Source: Ptiloglossa arizonensis (Eukaryota > Arthropoda > Insecta > Hymenoptera > Colletidae). From it: 64,000 bases of DNA. This document shows, in pieces, positions 1 through 11,100 of the stretch. The notes below the pieces were generated by a model. That model saw nothing but the letters and a program-made list of their open reading frames with translations, made no database searches and was not told the origin of the DNA. Location of the stretch: NCBI RefSeq assembly GCF_051014685.1, contig NW_027478772.1, positions 186,001-250,000 on the forward strand. The letters are read 5' to 3'. The position numbers were made by a program, and so were the translations under genes. Numbering within the stretch: the stretch's first letter is position 1; each line of letters starts with the position of its first letter.

Positions 1-97
1 TCAGATACTCGAAACCAATAACTACTGTGGCCTGCGGGAAAAATACACAGACCGTTGTAATCGGGCGGGTTTCTGCATTCATATGCAACAGGAATTT

Positions 98-103
98 CTC
101 GAG
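98..103. other. CTCGAG site, one per unit in most of the array
   Basis: CTCGAG (XhoI recognition sequence) is present in most units at the same place. CCTAGG and TCGCGA are also widespread, and CATATG marks one class. Loss of CTCGAG (CTCTAG, CTCGTG, CCCGAG, GTCGAG) is confined to particular variants, mainly at 23.6-26, 29.4 and 30-42 kb, and so is a useful subfamily marker. Confidence 0.8.
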
Positions 104-163
104 TTCGTCAATCCGTTCGCGAGATATGGATGTTTGAAGTTAAGGAATGGTTGAGAGACCATC

Positions 164-171
164 AAAATTTT
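164..171. other. A4T4 tract, once per unit
   Basis: AAAATTTT follows the dyad in most units (ATCAAAATTTTCGC). Known: phased short A tracts bend DNA. Here there is one per unit, close to the nucleosome repeat length, so a role in nucleosome placement is possible but not shown. Variants include AAAACTTT, AAAATCTT, AAAAATTT and AAAATTTTT. Confidence 0.5.
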
Positions 172-323
172 CGCAAGTCTGATACTCGAAACCAATAACT
201 GGAATGGCCTAGGGGAAATGTACACACACCGTTGTGATCGGGCGAGTTTCTGTTTGCAGATGCAACAGGAATTTCTCGAGTTGGTCAATCCGTTCGCCAG
301 ATATGGGAATTTGAAGCTAAGGA

Positions 324-339
324 ATGGTTGACAAACCAT
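324..339. other. Dyad element, GACA loop variant
   Basis: ATGGTTGACAAACCAT has an intact 6-bp stem and loop GACA. It recurs in the 6.3 kb copy of this segment and in units near 15.7 and 25.8 kb. Confidence 0.5.
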
Positions 340-500
340 CAAAATTTTCGCAAGTCTGATACGCGAAACCAATAACTACTATTGCCTAGGGCAAAAATAC
401 ACATACCGTTGTAATCGGGTGAGTTTCTGCTTTCATATGCAACAGGAATTTCTCGAGGTCGTCAATCTGTTCGCGAGAAATGGGAGTTTAAAGTTAAGGA

Positions 501-516
501 ATGGTTGCGAAACCAT
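501..516. other. Dyad element, GCGA loop variant
   Basis: ATGGTTGCGAAACCAT keeps the 6-bp stem but has GCGA as its loop, which is still a GNRA pattern. This form goes with units that carry GCGAGAAATGGGAG upstream and TTTTTGCAATTCTG downstream. Confidence 0.55.
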
Positions 517-798
517 CAAAATTTTTGCAATTCTGATACTCGAAACCTATAACTGGATTGCCAAAGGGGAAAAGTACGCACACCATTGTAATCGGGAGAG
601 TCTCTACTTTCAGATGCAACAGGAATTTCTCGAGTTGGGCAATCCGTTCGCCAGATATGGGAATTTGAAGCTAAGGAAAGGTTGACAAACCATCAAAATT
701 TTCGCAACCATGATACTCGTAACCAATAACTACTATAGCCTAGGGCAAAAATACACATACCGTTGTAATCGGGCGAGTTTCTACTTTCATATGCAACA

Positions 799-975
799 GG
801 AATTTCTCGAGTTCGTCAATCTGTTCGCGAGAAATGGGAGTTTAAAGTTAAGGAATGGTTGCGAAACCATCAAAATTTTTGCAATTCTGATACTCGAAAC
901 CTATAACTGGAATGGCAAAAGGGAAAAGTACGCACAACATTGTAATCGGGAGAGTCTCTACTTTCAGATGCAACA
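799..975 (+). repeat. Representative satellite monomer (177 bp)
   Basis: This is an example unit in the phase used here. In order it contains: GGAATTT and CTCGAG (XhoI-type site); GTTCGTCAAT; the CENP-B-box-like segment beginning at a TTCG; AAGTTAAGGA; the dyad ATGGTT-loop-AACCAT; a run of A then T; GATACTCGAAACC; a variable stretch (here AACTGGAATGGC, more often followed by CCTAGG); ACATTGTAATCGGG; then CTACTTTCAGATGCAACA. A hand count of a typical unit gives about 74 G+C of 177 (42%) and about 10 CpG. No internal sub-repeat or half-unit dimer was seen. At 177 bp, the unit is close to the DNA length of one nucleosome plus linker. Confidence 0.9.
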
Positions 976-999
976 GGAATTTCTCGAGTTCGTCAATCC

Positions 1000-1016
1000 G
1001 TTCGCGAGATATGGGA
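1000..1016 (+). promoter_or_regulatory. CENP-B-box-like motif, 8 of 9 core bases (typical copy)
   Basis: The sequence is GTTCGCGAGATATGGGA. Against the mammalian CENP-B box core NTTCGNNNNANNCGGGN it matches T2, T3, C4, G5, A10, G14, G15 and G16. Only C13 differs, where T is found, as expected if a CpG had decayed. The same 8-of-9 pattern recurs in most units, for example at 292-308 (GTTCGCCAGATATGGGA). Protein binding is unproven, and CENP-B itself is a mammalian centromere protein. Confidence 0.5.
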
Positions 1017-1208
1017 GTTAGAAATTAAGGAATGATTGAGAAACCGTCAAAATTTTCGCAAGTCTGATACTCGAAGCAAATAACTGGAACGGCCTAGGGG
1101 AAAAGTACGCACACCATTGCAATCGAGCGAGTTTCTGCTTTCAGATGCAACAGGAATTTCTCGAGTTAGTCAATCCGTTCGCGAGAAATTCGAGTTTAAA
1201 GTTAAGGA

Positions 1209-1224
1209 ATGGTTTAGAAACCAT
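1209..1224. other. Dyad element, TAGA loop variant
   Basis: ATGGTTTAGAAACCAT has an intact stem and loop TAGA. The change of TTGAG to TTTAG also removes the in-frame TGA present in most units, which is why the longest open frames occur in units of this type. Confidence 0.5.
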
Positions 1225-1739
1225 CAAAATTTTCGCGAGTCTGATACTCGAAACCAATAACTGGAATGGCCTAGGGGAAAAGTACGCACACCATTGTAAT
1301 CGGGAGAGTCTCTACTTTCAGATGCAACAGGAATTTCTCGAGTTCGTCTATCCGTTCGCGAGATATGGGAGTTAGAAGTTAAGGAATGGTTGCGAGTCCA
1401 TCAAAATTTTCGCAAGTCTGATACTCGAAACCAATGACTAGAATGTCCTAGGGGAAAAATACAGAGACCGTTGTAATCGGGCGTGTTTCTACATTCAGAT
1501 GCAACAGGAATATCTCGAGTTCGTCAATTCGTTCGCCAGATATGGGAATTTGAAGCTAAGGAATGGTTGAGAAACCATCAAAATTTTCGCAAGTCTGATA
1601 CTCGAAACCAATAACTACTACTGCCTAGGGCAAAAATACACATACCGTTGTAATCGGGCGAGTTTCTGCTTTCATATGCAACAGGAATTTCTCGAGTTCG
1701 TCAATCCTTTCGCGAGATATGGAAGTTTGAAGTTAAGGA

Positions 1740-1755
1740 ATGGTTGAGAAACCAT
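1740..1755. other. Dyad / hairpin element, GAGA loop (most common form)
   Basis: ATGGTTGAGAAACCAT is a perfect 6-bp inverted repeat (ATGGTT/AACCAT) around a 4-base loop GAGA, which as RNA would be a GNRA tetraloop. It occurs once per unit in most of the array, immediately before the A4T4 tract. Established background: short dyads able to form non-B DNA have been reported as enriched in centromeric satellites. A structural role here is inference. Confidence 0.6.
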
Positions 1756-2146
1756 CAAAATCTTCGCAAGTCTGATACTCGAAACCAATAACTACTATGG
1801 CCTAGGGCAAAAATACACATACCGTTGTGATCGGGCGGGTTTTCCTTTCAGATGCAACAGGAATTTCTCGAGTTCGTCAATCCGTTCGCCAGATATGGGA
1901 ATTTGAAGCTAAGGAATGGTTGAGAAACCATCAAAATTTTCGCAAGTCTGATACTCGAAACCAATAACTGGAATGGCCTAGGGGAAAAGTACGCACACCA
2001 TTGTAATCGGGCGAGTTTCTACATTCAGATGCAACAGGAATGTCTCGAGTTCCTCAATCCGTTCGCCAGATATGGGAATTTGAAGCTAAGGAATGGTTGA
2101 GAAACCATCAAAATTTTCGCAAGTCTGATACTCGAAACCAATAACT

Positions 2147-5100
2147 GGAATGGCCTAGGGGAAAAGTACGCACACCATTGTAATCGGGCGAGTTTCTACA
2201 TTCAGATGCAACAGGAATGTCTCGAGTTCCTCAATCCGTTCGCCAGATATGGGAATTTGAAGCTAAGGAATGGTTGAGAAACCATCAAAATTTTCGCAAG
2301 TCTGATACTCGAAACCAATAACTACTATTGCCTAGGGCAAAATACACATACCGTTGTAATCGGGCAACATTCTGATTTCAGATGCAACAGGAATTTCTCG
2401 AGTTCGTCAATCTGTTCGCGAGAAATGGGAGTTTAAAGTTAAGGAATGGTTGCGAATCCATCAAAATTTTTGCAATTCTGATACTCAAAGCCAATAACTA
2501 GAATGTCCTGGGGGAAAAATACACAGACCGCTGTAATCGGGAGAGTCTCTACTTTCAGATGCAACAGGAATTTCTCGAGTTCGTCTATCCGTTCGCGAGA
2601 TATGGGAGTTAGAAGTTAAGGAATGGTTGCGCGTCCATCAAAATTTTCGCAAGTCTGATACTCGAAACCAATGACTAGAGTGTCCTAGTTGAAAAATACA
2701 CAGACCGTTGTAATCGGGCGAGTTTCTACTTTCAGATGCAAAAGGAATTTCTCGAGTTCGTCAATCCGTTCGCCAGATATGGGAATTTGAAGCTAAGGAA
2801 TGGTTGAGAAACCATCAAAATTTTCGCAAGTCTGATACTCGAAACTAATAACTACTATTGCCTAGGGCAAAAATACACATACCGTTGTAATCGGGCGAGT
2901 TTCTGCTTTCATATGCAACAGGAATTTCTCGAGTTCGTCAATCCGTTCGCGAGATATGGAAGTTTGAGGCTAAGGAATGGTTGAGAAACCATCAAAATCT
3001 TCGCAAGTCTGATACTCGAAACCAATAACTACTATGGCCTAGGGCAAAAATACACATACCGTTGTGATCGGGCGGGTTTTCCTTTCAGATGCAACAGGAA
3101 TTTCTCGAGTTCGTCAATCCGTTCGCCAGATATGGGAATTTGAAGCTAAGGAATGGTTGAGAAACCATCAAAATTTTCGCAAGTCTGATACTCGAAACCA
3201 ATAACTGGAATGGCCTAGGGGAAAAGTACGCCCACCATTGTAATCGGGCGAGTTTCTACATTCAGATGCAACAGAAATGTCTCGAGTTCCTCAATCCGTT
3301 CGCCAGATATGGGAATTTGAAGCTAAGGAATGGTTGAGAAACCATCAAAATTTTCGCAAGTCTGATACTCGAAACCAATAACTACTATTGCCTAGGGCAA
3401 AATACACATACCGTTGTAATCGGGCAACATTCTGATTTCAGATGCAACAGGAATTTCTCGAGTTCGTCAATCTGTTCGCGAGAAATGGGAGTTTAAAGTT
3501 AAGGAATGGTTGCGAATCCATCAAAATTTTTGCAATTCTGATACTCGAAGCCAATAACTAGAATGTCCTGGGAGAAAAATACACAGACCGCTGTAATCGG
3601 GCGAGTATCTGCTTTCAGATGCAACAGGAATTTCTCGAGTTCCTCAATCCGTTCGCGAGATATGGGAGTTTGAAGTTATGGAATGGTTGAGAAACCATCA
3701 AAACTTTCGCAAGTCTGATACTCGAAACCAATAACTGCAATGGCATAGGGGAAAAGTACACACACCATTGTAATCGGGCGAGTTTCTACATTCAGATGCA
3801 TCAGGAATATCTCGAGTTCGACAGTTCGTTCGCCAGATATGGGAATTTGAAGCTAAGGAATGGTTGAGAAACCATCAAAATTTTCGCAAGTCTGATACAC
3901 GAAACCAATAACTACTATTGCCTAGGGCAAAAATACACCTACCGTTGTAATCGGGCGAGTTTCTGCTTTCATATGCAACAGGAATTTCTCGAGTTCGTCA
4001 ATCCGTTCGCGAGATATGGAAGTTTGAAGTTAAGGAATGGTTGAGAAACCATCAAAATCTTCGCAAGTCTGATACACGAAACAAATAACTACTATGGCCT
4101 AGGGCAAAAATGCACATACCGTTGTGATCGGGCGGGTTTTCCTTTCAGATGCAACAGGAATTTCTCGAGTTCGTCAATCCGTTCGCGAGATATGGGAGTT
4201 TGAAGTTAAGGAATGGTTGAGAAACCATCAAAACTTTCGCAAGTCTGATACTCGAAACAAATAACTGCAATGGCATAGGGGAAAAGTACACACACCATTG
4301 TAATCGGGCGAGTTTCTACATTCAGATGCAACAGGAATATCTCGAGTTTGTCAATCCGTTCGCGAGATATGGAAGTTTGAAGTTAAGGAATGGTTGAGAA
4401 ACCATCAAAATCTTCGCAAGTCTGATACACGAAACAAATAACTACTATGGCCTAGGGCAAAAATGCACATACCGTTGTGATCGGGCGGGTTTTCCTTTCA
4501 GATGCAACAGGAATTTCTCGAGTTCGTCAATCCGTTCGCGAGATATGGGAGTTTGAAGTTAAGGAATGGTTGAGAAACCATCAAAACTTTCGCAAGTCTG
4601 ATACTCGAAACAAATAACTGCAATGGCATAGGGGAAAAGTACACACACCATTGTAATCGGGCGAGTTTCTACATTCAGATGCATCAGGAATATCTCGAGT
4701 TCGACAGTTCGTTCGCCAGATATGGGAATTTGAAGCTAAGGAATGGTTGAGAAACCATCAAAATTTTCGCAAGTCTGATACACGAAACCAATAACTACTA
4801 TTGCCTAGGGCAAAAATACACCTACCGTTGTAATCGGGCGAGTTTCTGCTTTCATATGCAACAGGAATTTCTCGAGTTCGTCAATCCGTTCGCGAGATAT
4901 GGAAGTTTGAAGTTAAGGAATGGTTGAGAAACCATCAAAATCTTCGCAAGTCTGATACACGAAACAAATAACTACTATGGCCTAGGGCAAAAATGCACAT
5001 ACCGTTGTGATCGGGCGGGTTTTCCTTTCAGATGCATCAGGAATATCTCGAGTTCGACAGTTCGTTCGCCAGATATGGGAATTTGAAGCTAAGGAATGGT

Positions 5101-6077
5101 TGAGAAACCATCAAAATTTTCGCAAGTCTGATACTCGAAACCAATAACTACTATGGCCTAGGGCAAAAAAACACATACCGTTGTGATCGGGCGGGTTTTC
5201 CTTTCAGATGCAACAGGAAATTCTCGAGTTCGTCAATCCGTTCGCGAGATATGGGAGTTTGAAGTTAAGGAATGGTTGAGAAACCATCAAAACTTTCGCA
5301 AGTCTGATACTCGAAACCAATAACTGCAATGGCATAGGGGAAAATTACACACACCATTGTAATCGGGCGAGTTTCTACATTCAGATGCAACAGGAATATC
5401 TCGAGTTCGTCAATTCGTTCGCCAGATATGGGAATTTGAAGCTAAGGAATGGTTGAGAAACCATCAAAATTTTCGCAAGTCTGATACTCGAAACCAATAA
5501 CTACTATTGCCTAGGGCAAAAATACACATACCGTTGTAATCGGGCGAGTTTCTGCTTTCATATGCAACAGGAATTTCTCGAGTTCGTCAATCCGTTCGCG
5601 AGATATGGAAGTTTGAGGTTAACGAATGGTTGAGAAACCATCAAAATCTACGCAAGTCTGATACTCGAAACCAATAACTACTATGGCCTAGGGCAAAAAT
5701 ACACATACCGTGGTGATCGGGCGGGTTTTCTTTTCAGATGCAACAGGAATTTCTCGAGTTCGTCAATCCGTTCGCCAGATATGGGAATTTGAAGCTAAGG
5801 AATGGTTGAGAAACCATCAAAATTTTCGCAAGTCTGATACTTGAAACCAATAACTGGAATGGCCTAGGGGAAAAGTACGCACACCATTGTAATCGGGCGA
5901 GTTTCTACATTCAGATGCAACAGGAATATCTCGAGTTTGTCAATCCGTTCGCCAGATATGGGAATTTGAAGCTAAGGAATGGTTCAGAAACCATCAAAAT
6001 TTTCGCATGTCTGATACGCGAAACCAATTACTACTATTGCCTAGGGCAAAAATACGCACACCATTGTAATCGGGCGA
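2147..6077 (+). repeat. Mixed monomers between the two segment A copies
   Basis: This stretch is about 22 units with several local duplications. The unit ending near 2,150 is repeated directly in the next unit (GGAATGTCTCGAG near 2,036 and 2,213). A variant with GGTTTTCCTTTCAG recurs at about 1,840 and 3,077, offset 1,237. Units carrying AAATGCACAT start at 4,108, 4,461 and 4,991. Units with CGACAGTTCGTTCG recur 885 bp and then 353 bp apart (about 3,800, 4,685 and 5,038). These spacings are 2, 3, 5 and 7 units, as expected from repeated unequal exchange. No gene or insertion is visible. Confidence 0.85.
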
Positions 6078-8155
6078 GTTTCTGCATTCATATGCAACAG
6101 GAATTTCTCGAGTTCGTCAATCCGTTCGCGAGATATGGATGTTTGAAGTTAAGGAATGGTTGAGAGACCATCAAAATTTTCGCAAGTCTGATACTCGAAA
6201 CCAATAACTGGAATGGCCTAGGGGAAATGTACACACACCGTTGTGATCGGGCGAGTTTCTGTTTGCAGATGCAACAGGAATTTCTCGAGTTGGTCAATCC
6301 GTTCGCCAGATATGGGAATTTGAAGCTAAGGAATGGTTGACAAACCATCAAAATTTTCGCAAGTCTGATACGCGAAACCAATAACTACTATTGCCTAGGG
6401 CAAAAATACACATACCGTTGTAATCGGGTGAGTTTCTGCTTTCATATGCAACAGGAATTTCTCGAGGTCGTCAATCTGTTCGCGAGAAATGGGAGTTTAA
6501 AGTTAAGGAATGGTTGCGAAACCATCAAAATTTTTGCAATTCTGATACTCGAAACCTATAACTGGATTGCCAAAGGGGAAAAGTACGCACACCATTGTAA
6601 TCGGGAGAGTCTCTACTTTCAGATGCAACAGGAATTTCTCGAGTTGGGCAATCCGTTCGCCAGATATGGGAATTTGAAGCTAAGGAAAGGTTGACAAACC
6701 ATCAAAATTTTCGCAACCATGATACTCGTAACCAATAACTACTATAGCCTAGGGCAAAAATACACATACCGTTGTAATCGGGCGAGTTTCTACTTTCATA
6801 TGCAACAGGAATTTCTCGAGTTCGTCAATCTGTTCGCGAGAAATGGGAGTTTAAAGTTAAGGAATGGTTGCGAAACCATCAAAATTTTTGCAATTCTGAT
6901 ACTCGAAACCTATAACTGGAATGGCAAAAGGGAAAAGTACGCACAACATTGTAATCGGGAGAGTCTCTACTTTCAGATGCAACAGGAATTTCTCGAGTTC
7001 GTCAATCCGTTCGCGAGATATGGGAGTTAGAAATTAAGGAATGATTGAGAAACCGTCAAAATTTTCGCAAGTCTGATACTCGAAGCAAATAACTGGAACG
7101 GCCTAGGGGAAAAGTACGCACACCATTGCAATCGAGCGAGTTTCTGCTTTCAGATGCAACAGGAATTTCTCGAGTTAGTCAATCCGTTCGCGAGAAATTC
7201 GAGTTTAAAGTTAAGGAATGGTTTAGAAACCATCAAAATTTTCGCGAGTCTGATACTCGAAACCAATAACTGGAATGGCCTAGGGGAAAAGTACGCACAC
7301 CATTGTAATCGGGAGAGTCTCTACTTTCAGATGCAACAGGAATTTCTCGAGTTCGTCTATCCGTTCGCGAGATATGGGAGTTAGAAGTTAAGGAATGGTT
7401 GCGAGTCCATCAAAATTTTCGCAAGTCTGATACTCGAAACCAATGACTAGAATGTCCTAGGGGAAAAATACAGAGACCGTTGTAATCGGGCGTGTTTCTA
7501 CATTCAGATGCAACAGGAATATCTCGAGTTCGTCAATTCGTTCGCCAGATATGGGAATTTGAAGCTAAGGAATGGTTGAGAAACCATCAAAATTTTCGCA
7601 AGTCTGATACTCGAAACCAATAACTACTACTGCCTAGGGCAAAAATACACATACCGTTGTAATCGGGCGAGTTTCTGCTTTCATATGCAACAGGAATTTC
7701 TCGAGTTCGTCAATCCTTTCGCGAGATATGGAAGTTTGAAGTTAAGGAATGGTTGAGAAACCATCAAAATCTTCGCAAGTCTGATACTCGAAACCAATAA
7801 CTACTATGGCCTAGGGCAAAAATACACATACCGTTGTGATCGGGCGGGTTTTCCTTTCAGATGCAACAGGAATTTCTCGAGTTCGTCAATCCGTTCGCCA
7901 GATATGGGAATTTGAAGCTAAGGAATGGTTGAGAAACCATCAAAATTTTCGCAAGTCTGATACTCGAAACCAATAACTGGAATGGCCTAGGGGAAAAGTA
8001 CGCACACCATTGTAATCGGGCGAGTTTCTACATTCAGATGCAACAGGAATGTCTCGAGTTCCTCAATCCGTTCGCCAGATATGGGAATTTGAAGCTAAGG
8101 AATGGTTGAGAAACCATCAAAATTTTCGCAAGTCTGATACTCGAAACCAATAACT
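6078..8155 (+). repeat. HOR segment A, copy 2 (about 2.08 kb)
   Basis: This is the partner of 69-2,146, with no difference found on reading. It is followed at once by a copy of another nearby stretch: 8,072-8,709 matches 5,419-6,056 at offset 2,653, with one visible change near 8,210 (CTGCTCTCAT for CTGCTTTCAT). The right edge is therefore a recombination-type junction between two in-phase satellite segments. Confidence 0.85.
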
Positions 8156-11100
8156 ACTATTGCCTAGGGCAAAAATACACATACCGTTGTAATCGGGCGA
8201 GTTTCTGCTCTCATATGCAACAGGAATTTCTCGAGTTCGTCAATCCGTTCGCGAGATATGGAAGTTTGAGGTTAACGAATGGTTGAGAAACCATCAAAAT
8301 CTACGCAAGTCTGATACTCGAAACCAATAACTACTATGGCCTAGGGCAAAAATACACATACCGTGGTGATCGGGCGGGTTTTCTTTTCAGATGCAACAGG
8401 AATTTCTCGAGTTCGTCAATCCGTTCGCCAGATATGGGAATTTGAAGCTAAGGAATGGTTGAGAAACCATCAAAATTTTCGCAAGTCTGATACTTGAAAC
8501 CAATAACTGGAATGGCCTAGGGGAAAAGTACGCACACCATTGTAATCGGGCGAGTTTCTACATTCAGATGCAACAGGAATATCTCGAGTTTGTCAATCCG
8601 TTCGCCAGATATGGGAATTTGAAGCTAAGGAATGGTTCAGAAACCATCAAAATTTTCGCATGTCTGATACGCGAAACCAATTACTACTATTGCCTAGGGC
8701 AAAAATACACATACCGTTGTAATCGGGCGAGTTTCTGCTTTCATATGCAACAGGAATTTCTCGAGTTCGTCAATCCGTTCGCGAGATATGGAAGGTTGAA
8801 GTTAAGGAATGATTGAGAAACCATCAAAATTTTTGCAATTCTGATACTCGAAACCTATAACTGGAATGGCAAAGGGGAAAAGTACGCACACCATTGTAAT
8901 CGGGAGAGTCGATACTTTCAGATGCAACAGGAATTTCTCGAGTTCGTCAATCCGTTCGCGAGATATGGGAGTTTGAAGTTAAGGAATGGTTGAGAAACCA
9001 TCAAAACTTTCGCAAGTCTGATACTCGAAGCCAATAACTGCAATGGCATAGGGGAAAAATACACATACCGCTGTAATCGGGCGAGTTTATGCTTTCATAT
9101 GCAACAGGAATTTCTCGAGTTCGTCAATCTGATCGCGAGAAATGGGAGTTTAAAGTTAAGGAATGGTTTAGAAACCATCAAAATTTTCGCGAGTCTGATA
9201 CTCGAAACCAATAACTGGAATGGCCTAGGGGAAAAGTACGCACACCATTGTAATCGGGAGAGTCTCTACTTTCAGATGCAACATGAATTTCTCGAGTTCG
9301 TCTATCCGTTCGCGAGATATGGGAGTTTGAAGTTAAGGAATGGTTGAGAAACCATCAAAATTTTCGAAAGTCAGATACTCGAAACCAATAACTACTGTGG
9401 CCTGCGGGAAAAATACACAGACCGTTGTAATCGGGCGAGTTTCTACTTCCAGATGCAACAGGAATTTCTCGAGTTCGTCAATCCGTTCGCGAGATATGGG
9501 AGTTTGAAGTTAAGGAATGGTTGAGAAACCATCAAAATTTTCGAAAGTCAGATACTCGAAACCAATAACTACTGTGGCCTGCGGGAAAAATACACAGACC
9601 GTTGTAATCGGGCGAGTTTCTGCTTTCATATGCAACAGGAATTTCTCGAGTTCGTCAATCCGTTCGCGAGATATGGAAGTTTGAAGTTAAGGAATGGTTG
9701 AGAAACCATCAAAATTTTCGCAAGTCTGATACTCGAAACCAATAACTGGAATGGCCTAGGGGAAATGTACACACACCGTTGTGATCGGGCGAGTTTCTGC
9801 TTTCAGATGCAACAGGAATTTCTCGAGTTGGTCAATCCGTTCGCCAGATATTGGAATTTGAAGCTAAGGAATGGTTGAGAAACCATCAAAATTTTCGCAA
9901 GTCTGATACTCGAAACCAATAACTACTATTGCCTAGGGCAAAAATACACATACCGTTGTAATCGGGCGAGTTTCTGCTTTCATATGCAACAGGAATTTCT
10001 CGAGTTCGTCAATCCGTTCGCGAGATATGGAAGTTTGAAGTTAAGGAATGGTTGAGAAACCATCAAAATTTTCGCAAGTCTGATATTCGAAACCAATAAC
10101 TGGAATGGCCTAGGGGAAAAGTACGCACACCATTGTAATCGGGCGAGTTTCTACATTCAGATGCAACAGGAATATCTCGAGTTCCTCAATCCGTTCGCCA
10201 GATATGGGAATTTGAAGCTAAGGAATGGTTGAGAAACCATCAAAATTTTCGCAAGTCTGATACTCGAAACCAATAACTACTATTGCCTAGGGCAAAATAC
10301 ACATACCGTTGTAATAGGGCAACTTTCTGATTTCAGATGCAACAGGAATTTCTCGAGTTCGTCAATCTGTTCGCGAGAAATGGGAGTTTAAAGTTAAGGA
10401 ATGGTTGCGAATCCATCAAAATTTTTGCAATTCTGATACTCGAAGCCAATAACTAGAATGTACTGGGGGAAAAATACATAGACCGCTGTAATCGGGCGAG
10501 TATCTGCTTTCAGATGCAACAGGAATTTCTCGAGTTCCTCAATCCGTTCGCGAGATATGGGAGTTTGAAGTTAAGGAATGGTTGAGAAACCATCAAAACT
10601 TTCGCAAGTCTGATACTCAAAACCAATAACTGCAATGGCATAGGGGAAAAGTACACACACCATTGTAATCGGGCGAGTTTCTACATTCAGATGCAACAGG
10701 AATATCTCGAGTTCGTCAATTCGTTGGCCAGATATGGGAATTTGAAGCTAAGGAATGGTTGAGAAACCATCAAAATTTTCGCAAGTCTGATACTCGAAAC
10801 CAATAACTACTATTGCCTAGGGCAAAAATACACATACCGTTGTAATCGGGCGAGTTTCTGCTTTCATATGCAACAGGAATTTCTCGAGTTCGTCAATCCG
10901 TTCGCGAGATATGGAAGTTTGAAGTTAAGGAATGGTTGAGAAACCATCAAAATTTTCGCAAGTCTGATACTCGAAACCAATAACTACTATTGCCTAGGGC
11001 AAAATACACATACCGTTGTAATCGGGCAACATTCTGATTTCAGATGCAACAGGAATTTCTCGAGTTCGTCAATCTGTTCGCGAGAAATGGGAGTTTAAAG

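Larger units (their letters stand above)
69..2146 (+). repeat. HOR segment A, copy 1 (about 2.08 kb)
   Basis: By eye this stretch is identical base for base to 6,078-8,155, an offset of 6,009 bp. The two copies diverge on the left at 68/6,077 (G versus A) and on the right at 2,147/8,156, where AATAACT is followed by GGAATGG in one and ACTATTG in the other. The segment holds about 12 units of several classes: GGAATGG types, ACTATTG types, GATTGCC types with the GCGA loop, and a CTAGAATGTCC type at 1,440. The offset is 34 units minus 9 bp, so the copies are separated by other monomers and are not one simple tandem pair. Confidence 0.85.

Noticed and set aside
501..516. Hairpin as a transcription terminator
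   Set aside because: The stem with a following A4T4 tract superficially resembles a terminator, but it recurs in most units without genes and lacks a clear T run directly after the stem in either orientation.
799..975. Unit as a dimer of two ~88-bp halves
   Set aside because: The two halves show no convincing similarity to each other; only short words such as GTTCG recur.
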